DNA from: an uncultured Deferribacteraceae bacterium
Lineage (GTDB): Bacteria; Chrysiogenota; Deferribacteres; Deferribacterales; Mucispirillaceae
Length of the DNA stretch: 64,000 nt
Direction: 5' to 3'
Assembly: GCA_947039395.1 (NCBI GenBank)
Contig: CAMQYS010000002.1
Coordinates: forward strand, 1 to 64,000
Shown: piece after piece, positions 42,728-52,337 of the stretch
Layout: each line of letters starts with the position of its first letter
Position numbering within the stretch: position 1 is the first letter of the stretch
Program-made: the position numbers and the translations under genes
The notes under the pieces: model-generated
Told to the model about the DNA's origin: nothing
Databases searched by the model: none
Seen by the model: the letters and a program-made list of their open reading frames with translations, nothing else

Positions 42728-44176
42728 ATGGAAAATATAAATAAAATAATCGACAAAAATTTTGATGAAGAAGTAAAGTTTCTACAGAAAATCATATCAT
42801 TTAATACGGTATATGATTTTAATAATGCAAGTGATAAGTATCCGTTTGGTAAAAATATCTCTGACTGTCTAGATTATGTGCTAGAAAGGAGTGAAGAGTT
42901 AGGATTTATTACTAAAAATATAGAAAATAAAGTTGGATACTCTGAAATAGGTGATAAAAATGGTGATCTCTACGGAATATTATGTCACCTTGATACTGTA
43001 CCTTATAATAATTTAAACACTTGGAAAGCACCACCAACATCTGGTGCAATAATAGATAATGAAATAATCGGAAGAGGAACAATTGATAATAAAGGATCAG
43101 TTGCTGCAACATTTTATGCCATTAAAGCGTTACTTGAGGCTGGAGTAAAACTTAATAAAAGGTTTAGAGTGATCTTAGGGTTAGATGAAGAAACTGAATT
43201 TAGATGTGTTAATAGATATCTTGCAACTGAAGAGATACCTAAATATTCATACACACCTGATTCAAAATTTCCTGCAGTTTACGGCGAAAAAGGTATCTTA
43301 AGACTTGCTATAAAAAGAAAGTTTGAAGCTATGCCTCTTGAACCTCTTATACTGCTTGGAATGAATGCTGGAGAGAAAGTGAACGTTGTACCAGATAAAG
43401 CTACAGCATATTTTGGCGGTAAAGATATAGCAAAAATCTATATACAATTAGAAAAGTTTGATTACGATTATCTAAAATTCGATTACTTTGAAGATAAAAT
43501 GATTAAAGTAGAAATAGAAGGTAAAGCTGTACATGCTATGAATCCTGAAAAAGGTATAAACGCTATTCAACGACTATTTGGCGTATTAGAAAAATTAGAT
43601 TTTGCTCCTATGGAACTCAATCTATGGATAAAAGATATCTATAAATTATTTAAATACGAAACTGATGGAAAACTATTAGGAATTGATATGAAAGATGATA
43701 TTTCAACTCCTCTATCTATCAACTTCGGTATCTTAAGATATGATAGTGAAAATCTACAAGCTAACTTTGATATCAGATATCCTGTTACAATTAATCCTGA
43801 ATATGCAGAAGAAACGGTTTGCAATGCTATGAAAAAAACTGGTACTTCTATATCAATACTCAATCACAAACAACCGTTGTATGCTGATAGAAATTCTCCT
43901 TTTGTTAAAACTCTACTAAATGCTTATGAGTCTATAACTGGTGATAGTAGCGAACCAGTTGTAATAGCAGGCGGAACTTATGCAAGAGCGTTTCCTAACA
44001 CACTCGCATTTGGTCCTAATATGCCTACTGATGAAGATTTAGCACATCAATCAAATGAACGGATATCTCTTGAGAAACTTAAAACGATAACAAAAATATA
44101 CGCAAAAGCTATATTTGATCTTAATCAAATAGAAAACCAAAATGTTACAGTTAATAAAGTTAAAATAGATAAATAA
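42728..44176 (+). CDS. M20 family dipeptidase, PepV-like
   Basis: This 482-residue cytoplasmic metallopeptidase fits the PepV/Xaa-His dipeptidase branch of family M20. Zinc-site motifs are CHLDTVP, GRGTIDNKGSVAA (the bridging Asp), DEETEF (catalytic Glu and ligand) and PDSKFP, and a later AHAMNPEKG carries the lid-domain His. Near the C-terminus GGTYARAFPNTLAFGP is also typical. Length agrees with the family (about 465-480). It is monocistronic and ends at a strong terminator. It would cleave short peptides for amino-acid supply. Confidence 0.88.
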   Translation: MENINKIIDKNFDEEVKFLQKIISFNTVYDFNNASDKYPFGKNISDCLDYVLERSEELGFITKNIENKVGYSEIGDKNGDLYGILCHLDTVPYNNLNTWKAPPTSGAIIDNEIIGRGTIDNKGSVAATFYAIKALLEAGVKLNKRFRVILGLDEETEFRCVNRYLATEEIPKYSYTPDSKFPAVYGEKGILRLAIKRKFEAMPLEPLILLGMNAGEKVNVVPDKATAYFGGKDIAKIYIQLEKFDYDYLKFDYFEDKMIKVEIEGKAVHAMNPEKGINAIQRLFGVLEKLDFAPMELNLWIKDIYKLFKYETDGKLLGIDMKDDISTPLSINFGILRYDSENLQANFDIRYPVTINPEYAEETVCNAMKKTGTSISILNHKQPLYADRNSPFVKTLLNAYESITGDSSEPVVIAGGTYARAFPNTLAFGPNMPTDEDLAHQSNERISLEKLKTITKIYAKAIFDLNQIENQNVTVNKVKIDK

Positions 44177-44189
44177 TTTTTAACAATAA

Positions 44190-44233
44190 AAACTCTAGCT
44201 AACAATAAAAGTAAAGTTAGCTAGAGTTTTTTT
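44190..44233 (+). terminator. Strong terminator after the dipeptidase gene
   Basis: AAACTCTAGCTAAC (44190-44203) and GTTAGCTAGAGTTT (44216-44229) are exact complements around a 12-base loop, with a run of T's. The A's to the left make it usable for the convergent M16 gene too. Confidence 0.9.
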
Positions 44234-44379
44234 ATATATCAAAATAATAGATCTAAATTTAATACAATTAAACTATCTCAATTAAAATATAGTATAATAC
44301 AATAAAATAAACTAATATCATCTTATATGAAACTTGATCTAATACAATCTACATCATTGTAACATTATAAAATTATTAA

Positions 44380-45777
44380 CTACTTCTTCACTTCTTTACT
44401 TGCTTTATCAGTTTCTTTATTGCCTATAGTTTTAGCATAATACATAGGCTTATCAAGTAGCTCTGTAGCATATTTCATCAAATCTTTCTTTGTAACAGAA
44501 TCAATACCTTTAACAAAATTAAGATAGTAATCTTCCATATCTAACGTATAAGCGTAACCTAACTCATTAGCTAGTGATGACACTCTCTCATAAGAGTAGA
44601 TATTATCAGACTTTAATCTGTTTTTAGCTTTCTCAATAACTTTATCATCAACCTTACCATCAGCTATATCTTGAATAATTTTTAACGCCTCATCTCTAAA
44701 TTTATCAGCATTATTAGGTGGAGTTACAGCAAACGCTCCCATCAAACCGTTATACTTATGGTTGAGTGATAGATCCGATGTATAGATAACTAATCTTTTC
44801 TGATTTTTTAATATCTCATTAAATAAAGAAAACTCTCCTCCAGCTAACATCTCTGAAAGAACCTCATTAGTATATATCGTGCTACTAAGTTTCTCTTCGG
44901 TTGGAAATGCTAAAACAACATACTCCATATCTATATCTGCTGTGAAAACTTTATCAACAGATTTTGTAAACTCAACTTTAGCCGATCCTTTATAACGTTT
45001 CCCTAAATCAACATCTCTTGTCTGATTGAAATACTTTAATGCTAATTTCTCTACCTCTTTCTTATCAATATCGCCAACTACCGTTAGAAACATATTCTCT
45101 GGATGATAGAAACTATTATAATACTCTAAAAGATTCTCTTGAGTTAAAGTGTTCACTGTATCAACTGTCCCTATAACCTCTCTCTCATACGGCGTTCCTA
45201 AAAATATCGTATGAAGCAAGTCTTGCCACATCATATATGACGGATCATTATATTTACGCATTATCTCTTGAACTACAACAGGTTTCTCTTTCTCGATTTC
45301 ATCTTTAATAAATAGAGCGTTAAAAACCATATCACTAACTACTTCAAACGCTGCCTCAACATTTTTTGTTGGGATAGTTACATAGTAGTTTGTTAGATCA
45401 CTACTTGTAAATGCATTGTTCTCTCCACCTAGCGAATCAAGATAAGTATCTATCTCACCAGGTTTAAAATTTTTCGTACCTTTAAACAATATATGTTCTA
45501 AAAAATGTGATATCCCTGATATCTCTATACTCTCATTTACAGAACCTGTACCTATAAATGATTGAACCGTTACAACTCCAACATCTGGCACATTTTGATA
45601 TATCAACGTAACACCGTTCGGTAACTTACTTATATCTGGTAGCTTTACAGATGAAGTATCTTTTGCTAACACATTACTCATAAAAACTCCTAAAATAAGA
45701 ATCAAAAAAAGAGTGAGTAAGCCCACTCTTACAAATATATCTTTTATCTCTTTAACATCAACCAATCTACTTATCAT
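44380..45777 (-). CDS. M16 family zinc metallopeptidase
   Basis: This 465-residue protein has an N-terminal hydrophobic segment (residues about 17-36), so it is exported or membrane-anchored. The inverted zinc motif HFLEH is at residues 91-95 and the distal Glu ligand probably lies in the EKEKPVVVQEI segment near residue 165. The second half is the inactive M16 C-terminal domain (about 230-450). Families of this type (pitrilysin/PqqL-like) degrade small unfolded peptides. It is convergent with the dipeptidase. Substrate is unknown. Confidence 0.88.
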   Translation of the reverse strand: MISRLVDVKEIKDIFVRVGLLTLFLILILGVFMSNVLAKDTSSVKLPDISKLPNGVTLIYQNVPDVGVVTVQSFIGTGSVNESIEISGISHFLEHILFKGTKNFKPGEIDTYLDSLGGENNAFTSSDLTNYYVTIPTKNVEAAFEVVSDMVFNALFIKDEIEKEKPVVVQEIMRKYNDPSYMMWQDLLHTIFLGTPYEREVIGTVDTVNTLTQENLLEYYNSFYHPENMFLTVVGDIDKKEVEKLALKYFNQTRDVDLGKRYKGSAKVEFTKSVDKVFTADIDMEYVVLAFPTEEKLSSTIYTNEVLSEMLAGGEFSLFNEILKNQKRLVIYTSDLSLNHKYNGLMGAFAVTPPNNADKFRDEALKIIQDIADGKVDDKVIEKAKNRLKSDNIYSYERVSSLANELGYAYTLDMEDYYLNFVKGIDSVTKKDLMKYATELLDKPMYYAKTIGNKETDKASKEVKK

Positions 45778-45880
45778 AAACGCCTCAAACTAATCCTTAT
45801 ATAAATATATATATAAAACAAGTATCGCTACATAAAAATAAATACAACTAACATAAAAATAACTACTTTGAATTTATAAA

Positions 45881-46339
45881 TTACTTTAAACCAACTTCAA
45901 TAGAGAAAACCTCTCCATCTAAATTAAAGTTGACTCCGATACACATAATATCTTTAGGTTTATTAACAGTATGATCTTTACCCGTTACAACACTTGGAAG
46001 CCCTAAATCATACTTCATACCTTGTTTTGCAAAAGTTGTTTTCGCACTACCAACAACCATATTGATAACTTCACCGATAGTGTCAATGACATCATCATCA
46101 AGAGTATTTTTATCCTCGCCAAGAAATGCAGCTGTAATTTTCAATGCAACCGACTCTGGAAAAGACATCGCAACAAAACCTGTAAGATTACCCGCAATAC
46201 CTATTATACCAGATATATCATTTCCCGCAGCAATCTCTTGCTTTACATAGATCTCTTTTTTCGAAACACACAATCCAGCCATTGTGTCAAACACATTAAT
46301 AGTTGCTGTAATAAAAGGATTAACCATTTCTACTTTCAT
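45881..46339 (-). CDS. CheX-like chemotaxis phosphatase
   Basis: This protein of 152 residues matches the CheX/CheC-like family: NPFITATINVFDTMAGL at the start, ISGIIGIAGNLTGFVAMSFP in the middle, and DDDVIDTIGEVINMVVGSAK, where the D-x-x-x-E...N pattern (Glu and Asn) forms the CheY-P phosphatase site. I start at the ATG at 46339; the TTG three codons earlier abuts the AGGATGG. CheX dephosphorylates CheY-P in the cytoplasm. No other chemotaxis gene is near. The window itself holds no flagellar genes. Confidence 0.87.
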   Translation of the reverse strand: MKVEMVNPFITATINVFDTMAGLCVSKKEIYVKQEIAAGNDISGIIGIAGNLTGFVAMSFPESVALKITAAFLGEDKNTLDDDVIDTIGEVINMVVGSAKTTFAKQGMKYDLGLPSVVTGKDHTVNKPKDIMCIGVNFNLDGEVFSIEVGLK

Positions 46340-46424
46340 ATTTATCAAACCATCCTAAAAAATTTATAATCAATAATCTAAAAGAAAACAACTAAAACAC
46401 CAAGTTAATATATTAACAGATAAC

Positions 46425-49043
46425 CTATATGATGTCTATTAATGAATTCAATAATTCATCTATTTTACTTATATCATCAATACCTGCTTGTGCCATCTCA
46501 GGACGACCTCCGCCCTTTACATCAGTGATACTATTAGCTTTTTTAATAACATCATTTGCCGTAATTTTTGATGTAATATCTTTTGTAACACCGATAAGCA
46601 ATATACCTTTACTATCATTGATACCTGCCATTATAACTATACCACTTCCAATTTTCTGCTTAGCTTTATCAAGTAGAGATCTCATATTATCTATACTATT
46701 ATTATCTATACGCAATACTATATAACTTATACCATTTACTACTTTAATATCAGATAACATATCTTCAGCATTAATAGATACTAACTTCTCTTCAAGCTCT
46801 TTAATATGTTTATCCCTACTCTTTAAATCTAAAAACATATCATTTATTTTCTTAACAATATCTTGTGTTTTTAACAGTTGTAACAAATCTTTTCTTAAAT
46901 TATCAGCATCATTGAGATACGATAAGGCACGGTATGATGTTAAACCCTCTATTCTACGGACTCCTGATGCAACTGATTGTTCTAAAACTATTTTACATAG
47001 CCCTATTTCAGATGTGTTCTCAATATGACAACCACCACATAACTCAGTTGAGTAATCTCCTATTGTAACAACTCGAACCGTATCAGAGTACCTCTCTCCA
47101 AAAAGTGCTGTTGCACCTGCTTTAATAGCCGCATCTTTATTCATATACTCTTTCTGAACAATATGAGAATTAAATATTTCACTATTTACTTGTTGCTCTA
47201 TACTCGCAATCTCTTTATCTGTTAAAGCTCTATCAAATGTAAAATCAAAACGGAATGACTCGTTATCAACATGGCTACCAGCTTGTCTAACCGTTGCACC
47301 TAATGTTGATTGTAACGCCTTGTGAAGCAGGTGTGTCGCTGTATGATTATACTCTGTTTTAAATCTTCTATCTTTATTAATCTGCTGATTAAAAACATTA
47401 CCGACCTCTATCTTACCAGTTTTAAGATATCCAGAATGAATGATAGCATCACCAACTTTAAAGGTATCATCAACTTCAAACTCAATATCATCAGATATGA
47501 TTTCTCCCGTATCCCCTGTCTGTCCACCACTTTCAGGATAGAAAGATGTCTTATCAAATATTAAATAAGCTTTATCTCCAGAACTTATCGTACCAACCTC
47601 TTTCTCATCTTTAACAATAGATATAACCTTACCACTATTATTAAAATCGCTCTCTCTATATCCTAAAAACTCAGACTGATATTTAGATCCTAAAGTTGTA
47701 AAAATATCAAGAACCCTATCAAGCTTTACACCTAGCCCTCCAAGTTTAGCTCTCTCTTGCTGTTCTTGCATAAGTATATCAAACCTTGCCATATCTAAAG
47801 TAAGATTACTATCTGTTGCGATATCTTCTAACAGATCAACTGGAAAACCGTAGGTATCATATAATTTAAAAATATCATCGCCTACTATTACTCCATTAGA
47901 TTTTGAGCGTGGAATGATATCACTATTTAATATCTCTAAGCCTGATGATAATGTTTTAATAAAAGATCTTTCCTCTTTCTCAACAATACCTTTTATATAC
48001 TCTTTTTTATCTGCAAGTTCTATATAATATCCTTTCATGAAATCTATCACAAAAAGGACAACCTTATAAAAAAATATATCTTCGTAACCTAACAATCTAC
48101 CGTGACGCATAGCTCTACGCATTATACGCCTTAGTACATACCCTCTGCCGTCACTAGATGGAATAACACCATCTCCTATCAGAAAGGCTGCTGCTCGTGA
48201 ATGATCTGCAATTACTCGCATAGATACATCACTTAAATCACTACTACCATATTTAATGCCTATATCTGATGATATAAACTCTATGATAGGCTTGATAAGA
48301 TCTGTATCGTAATTACTAACTACATTTTGCATGATACCTGCAACTCGCTCAAGCCCCATACCTGTATCAATAGATGGCTTAGGAAGTGGGGACATATTAC
48401 CTGTTTCATCTCTATTAAATTGCATGAATACAAGGTTCCAAATTTCAAGGTGTCTATCACACTCACATTCAGCATCACACTCTGCACGATTACAACCTAC
48501 ACCTTTACCTTGATCGTAGAAAATCTCTGAACAAGGACCACAAGGACCTGTATCTCCCATCTGCCAAAAATTATCTTTCTTACCACGTCTATATATTTTA
48601 TCAACTGGAAGACCTATAACATCTTTCCATATATCATGTGCTTCATCATCTTCTTCAAATATTGTAACGAACATCTTACTTTTATCAAGTTTTAGATCTT
48701 CAGTTAAAAAGTTCCATGCAAACTTTATCGCATCTTCTTTAAAATAATCTCCAAATGAGAAATTGCCTAACATCTCAAAAAAAGTATGATGTCGTGCCGT
48801 TCTTCCTACATTCTCAAGATCGTTATGCTTACCGCCTGCTCTTACAACTTTCTGACATGTTGTAGCTCTATTATAATCTCTAACCTCCTTGCCTAAGAAA
48901 ATATTCTTAAACTGGTTCATACCAGCATTTGCAAAAAGTAGAGTATCATCATCTATCGGAAGAATTGGTGATGATGAAATAATCTTATGACTATTTAACT
49001 CAAAAAATTTTAGAAATCTTTCACGTATTATATTACCTTGCAT
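46425..49043 (-). CDS. alaS: Alanyl-tRNA synthetase
   Basis: This 872-residue enzyme charges tRNA-Ala. The class II catalytic core (residues 1-about 350) has SSPILPIDDDTLLFANAGMN and GDTGPCGPCSEIFYDQG. The editing domain has HTATHLLHKAL (around 565) and the CGGCHIENTSEIG zinc site (around 665). The C-terminal DHHA1/C-Ala domain includes VKGGGRPEMAQAG. Length is standard. It is encoded alone; the next gene upstream is a small HNH protein 248 bases away, a gap of A/T-rich DNA with repeated ATAATCAA words and nothing else recognisable. Confidence 0.97.
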   Translation of the reverse strand: MQGNIIRERFLKFFELNSHKIISSSPILPIDDDTLLFANAGMNQFKNIFLGKEVRDYNRATTCQKVVRAGGKHNDLENVGRTARHHTFFEMLGNFSFGDYFKEDAIKFAWNFLTEDLKLDKSKMFVTIFEEDDEAHDIWKDVIGLPVDKIYRRGKKDNFWQMGDTGPCGPCSEIFYDQGKGVGCNRAECDAECECDRHLEIWNLVFMQFNRDETGNMSPLPKPSIDTGMGLERVAGIMQNVVSNYDTDLIKPIIEFISSDIGIKYGSSDLSDVSMRVIADHSRAAAFLIGDGVIPSSDGRGYVLRRIMRRAMRHGRLLGYEDIFFYKVVLFVIDFMKGYYIELADKKEYIKGIVEKEERSFIKTLSSGLEILNSDIIPRSKSNGVIVGDDIFKLYDTYGFPVDLLEDIATDSNLTLDMARFDILMQEQQERAKLGGLGVKLDRVLDIFTTLGSKYQSEFLGYRESDFNNSGKVISIVKDEKEVGTISSGDKAYLIFDKTSFYPESGGQTGDTGEIISDDIEFEVDDTFKVGDAIIHSGYLKTGKIEVGNVFNQQINKDRRFKTEYNHTATHLLHKALQSTLGATVRQAGSHVDNESFRFDFTFDRALTDKEIASIEQQVNSEIFNSHIVQKEYMNKDAAIKAGATALFGERYSDTVRVVTIGDYSTELCGGCHIENTSEIGLCKIVLEQSVASGVRRIEGLTSYRALSYLNDADNLRKDLLQLLKTQDIVKKINDMFLDLKSRDKHIKELEEKLVSINAEDMLSDIKVVNGISYIVLRIDNNSIDNMRSLLDKAKQKIGSGIVIMAGINDSKGILLIGVTKDITSKITANDVIKKANSITDVKGGGRPEMAQAGIDDISKIDELLNSLIDII

Positions 49044-49291
49044 CTATCCCCATCCCTCATAAAATTATAATCAATATTTTGATATCTCAAATATTTTGAC
49101 ACTTTTCATACTTAAATAATTTACAACTTAATAACTATTTTTAATTTATAACTAAAAATCAGTAATCAATAATTAACTTCTCATCGTTAACTTTCTATAC
49201 TAATAATCAATATGTGATAACTATTAATTATAATCAACAACCTAAAACTATAATCAACATAACTAATCAGAATTTACTACAAGATAAATAT

Positions 49292-49579
49292 CTATCTATC
49301 TAGTTCACCGTTCATCTCAATAGGTAGATAATACTTCTTTTTATTGTTACATTCCTTGCAACAACATACGATATTTCCCTTAGTAGATTTGCCACCTCTA
49401 ATAATTGGAACAATATGATCCATCGTTAATTGATCCTTTTTAAACTTATCTCCACAGTAGTAACAAACCCCTTTATTGATCAAAGTTTTCCACCACTCTT
49501 TAGATCTAAGTTCGCGTGCTTTTAACTTTTCTGCCTTTATCTCTTTTTCTGACACAGAAGAAATAAAGAAATTATTCAT
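49292..49579 (-). CDS. HNH endonuclease-like protein
   Basis: This 95-residue protein is basic, with a Lys/Glu-rich helical N-terminus and an HNH domain: CYYCGDKFKKDQLTMDHIVP, then RGGKSTKGNIVCCCKECNNKKK. The DH of DHIVP and N of GNIV are the catalytic-type residues and the two CXXC pairs bind zinc. Short stand-alone HNH proteins of this kind are common in bacteria and are assumed to be nucleases; the target is unknown. No mobile-element signs flank it. Confidence 0.85.
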   Translation of the reverse strand: MNNFFISSVSEKEIKAEKLKARELRSKEWWKTLINKGVCYYCGDKFKKDQLTMDHIVPIIRGGKSTKGNIVCCCKECNNKKKYYLPIEMNGELDR

Positions 49580-49638
49580 AATAACATTTGACCTCTTATA
49601 AAAATTATACTATAAATGAATAAGTAGATGTCGTTACA

Positions 49639-49668
49639 TTGACACCTATTTTATCAATTTCATAAATA
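49639..49668 (+). promoter_or_regulatory. Candidate pckA promoter
   Basis: TTGACA (49639-49644) and TAAATA (49663-49668) are 18 bases apart, about 70 bases before the pckA ATG. Confidence 0.5.
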
Positions 49669-49741
49669 CCTTAAACTAGAAATATTATCCTATGGATTGT
49701 AACAGATAAAACTATGAAAATCAACTGTGGAGGAATAACGT

Positions 49742-51412
49742 ATGAGCATTTACAAAACTGGTAATGACTATCTTAAGAAATACAATATTCAATCACCACG
49801 ATCAATCTTTTTAAACATGCCTACTGAGGCATTAACTGAAGAGATTATCAAACGTGGCGAGGGAGCTTTTGTTAAAGGTGGTGCATTAGTATTTAACACT
49901 GGAAAACATACTGGCAGATCTGCTAAAGACAAGTATGTGGTAAGAGAACCATCTTCTGAAAAAGATGTGAACTGGGCTAGCTCAGCTGCATCGGAAATGA
50001 GTGTATCAAATTTTCATTCTATTAAAGAAAAAATGATCAAATTCTGTGACAATAAAGAACTATTCGTGCAAGAACTTTACGCTGGAGCTGATGAAACTTC
50101 AAGACTTAAAGTAAGAATCATAACAGAGTACGCTTGGCATAGCATGTTTGCAAGAAATATGTTTATTTGTGAAACAGTACTTAAAAAACTTGCTAACTTT
50201 AAAGAAGATTTCACTGTTCTATATCTACCTAATTTCAAATGCGATCCTAAAGTAGATAACACAAAATCTGAAACAGCTATAATGTTAAACTTTGCAGAGA
50301 AAATAGTGCTTATCGCTGGAACCGAATATGCTGGCGAAATGAAGAAATCTATCTTCACTGTTATGAACTATTATCTTCCTAAAAAGAACGTTATGTCTAT
50401 GCATTGTTCCGCAAATATCGGTAAGAAAAATGATACAGCATTATTCTTCGGTTTATCTGGAACAGGGAAAACAACTTTATCTTCTGATTCTGAAAGATAT
50501 CTAATCGGTGATGATGAACACGGATGGAGTGATACTGGAATATTTAATATCGAAGGTGGATGTTACGCAAAAGTTATAAATCTATCTCAAGAAATGGAAC
50601 CAGATATTTATAAAACTACACACTCATTTGGAACAATATTAGAGAACGTTGTGTTCGATGAATCAACAAGAATTGTTGATCTTGATAGTGAAGCTAAAAC
50701 AGAAAATACTCGTTCATCGTATCCATTAACTCAAATGCCTCGTATCTCTAAAGATAATAAAGGCGGACATCCTAAAAATATTATCTTCTTAACTTTTGAT
50801 GCATTTGGTGTATTACCTCCTGTATCTAAACTAGATACTAATCAGGCTATCTATCACTTCATCTCTGGGTACACAGCAAAAGTTGCTGGAACTGAGAAAG
50901 GGGTAACTGAACCAACTGTAACTTTTTCTACCTGTTTCGGAGAACCGTTCATGGTATGGCATCCTTATGAGTATGCTAGAATATTAATGGAAAAAATGAA
51001 GAAACATCGTGCTAAAGCATATCTTGTGAATACTGGATTATGTGGTGGGAAAAAAGGTTCAAGATTTAAAATTAGTGATACAAGAGCTATTATCAATGCA
51101 ATCCTATCTGGAGCGGTTGATAAAGGTGGATATACTGTTGATCCTATTTTTGGATTTGGAATACCTAAAGCTGTACCAGGTGTTAATAAAGCTGTGCTTG
51201 ATCCTAAAAAAGGATGGAAAAGTAGAGATGAATATGATAAGACTTTAGCTTTACTTGCTAAAAAGTTTGTTGAAAATTTTACAAAATATTCAGATCATCC
51301 TATGGCTTCTACTGTGCTTAAAGGAGCGCCTAAACCTGATGCTTTAGCTAAAGCAACAACTAAGAGCAAACCTAAGACTAAGGCTAAGGCTAAACCTAAA
51401 GCTAAAAAGTAA
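49742..51412 (+). CDS. pckA: ATP-dependent phosphoenolpyruvate carboxykinase
   Basis: This 556-residue enzyme interconverts oxaloacetate + ATP and PEP + ADP + CO2 in the cytoplasm. Motifs are FNTGKHTGRSAKDKYVV near the N-terminus, the P-loop GLSGTGKTTLSSD, YLIGDDEHGW for the metal site, and RTAYP-like segment ENTRSSYPLTQMP. ATP-type enzymes end near residue 530; here the last 20 or so residues are an added tail rich in Lys, Ala and Pro (KTKAKAKPKAKK). GGAGG precedes the ATG. A terminator follows directly. With nifJ and pyk it forms part of the central carbon node. Confidence 0.96.
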   Translation: MSIYKTGNDYLKKYNIQSPRSIFLNMPTEALTEEIIKRGEGAFVKGGALVFNTGKHTGRSAKDKYVVREPSSEKDVNWASSAASEMSVSNFHSIKEKMIKFCDNKELFVQELYAGADETSRLKVRIITEYAWHSMFARNMFICETVLKKLANFKEDFTVLYLPNFKCDPKVDNTKSETAIMLNFAEKIVLIAGTEYAGEMKKSIFTVMNYYLPKKNVMSMHCSANIGKKNDTALFFGLSGTGKTTLSSDSERYLIGDDEHGWSDTGIFNIEGGCYAKVINLSQEMEPDIYKTTHSFGTILENVVFDESTRIVDLDSEAKTENTRSSYPLTQMPRISKDNKGGHPKNIIFLTFDAFGVLPPVSKLDTNQAIYHFISGYTAKVAGTEKGVTEPTVTFSTCFGEPFMVWHPYEYARILMEKMKKHRAKAYLVNTGLCGGKKGSRFKISDTRAIINAILSGAVDKGGYTVDPIFGFGIPKAVPGVNKAVLDPKKGWKSRDEYDKTLALLAKKFVENFTKYSDHPMASTVLKGAPKPDALAKATTKSKPKTKAKAKPKAKK

Positions 51413-51443
51413 TTTAATAACATAGAATATGTTTAGTGCATAT

Positions 51444-51483
51444 AGACAAGATATAAGTGAAATTTTATATCTTGTCTTTTTTT
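51444..51483 (+). terminator. Terminator of pckA
   Basis: AGACAAGATATAA (51444-51456) and TTATATCTTGTCT (51465-51477) are exact complements, followed by a T-run to 51483. Confidence 0.9.
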
Positions 51484-51573
51484 ATACTAATTTATTTTAT
51501 ATTTATTTGAAAAGTTTATTTTTCTATTTACGTTTTATATTTTTTAAAGTTTACTAAATAATTAAATAATTTT

Positions 51574-51884
51574 CTACGCCAGTCTTAAGCAGTAATCTTT
51601 ATTTACAGCAGCTTCACTATTATTTGGATCATGTTTTAACGACTTCTCATAACTACTAACAGCTTTTTTATACTGCTTCAATTCTTGCAAACAAACACCT
51701 TAGCTGTATATATATCTATCGCTGTTGGATATAACAAAATTGTTTCATCAATATAGTTAAGCGCTTTATCAAAATATCCTTTCTCCATCAACGATATAAC
51801 CTCTTTTAGAGCTTGCTTTTTAGGGTCTTTTTTCCAAAATTGCCACCATGCAATTTTCTCTAATTTCTGATTTATTATATCCAT
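51574..51884 (-). pseudogene. Frameshifted small TPR protein
   Basis: Reading from the ATG at 51884 gives MDIINQKLEKIAWWQFWKKD and a TPR-like unit (GYFDKALNYIDETILLYP), ending after 68 residues. A different frame continues GVCLQELKQYKKAVSSYEKS and LKHDPNNSEAAVNKDYCLRL, stopping at 51574-51576. Joined at about 51705-51715 (AAGGTGTTTG), they make a protein of about 102 residues with two clear tetratricopeptide units. This is a one-base frameshift, either a real mutation or a sequence error. TPR proteins mediate protein contacts; no partner is evident. Confidence 0.6.
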
Positions 51885-52337
51885 TTATATATATCCTCTT
51901 TATCACTAAATCATAGTATAAAATCATTTATAAATTATATCAATATTTAAAATTTAAAATAAATAACTGTATAAAACTTAGATATACAACTTTTTCATCT
52001 ATATTATTGTTGTTGACATTTTAATATATAGAATGAATAATAAAACTGCTTTTTAAATGTGAATACTTTCTTGGTAACGTTCAATAAACTATTCATCTTT
52101 TTTTGCTATAACATTAATAATCTCTTACTGTAAACAATAGTAATGCACATAACATAGTCTTGTAAGCATTACCGTAAATTAATAATAAATTGTAGAAACT
52201 AGTTTTCTATATACAGTATGATTTATTTCATCTTTTTAAAAAATAAATATGTTGTATGAAAAACTATATTTATATATCTAGCAATAAAAGAAGCAAAAAG
52301 CAAAATATAAATCAGAAATTTATGTTGGATTTTACAA
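51885..52337. other. A/T-rich intergenic region without recognisable genes
   Basis: These 453 bases lie between the divergent TPR fragment and waaA. A TTGACA occurs near 52015, but no well-placed -10 box follows. No tRNA, hairpin with a T-run, or open frame of note was seen. Confidence 0.5.
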
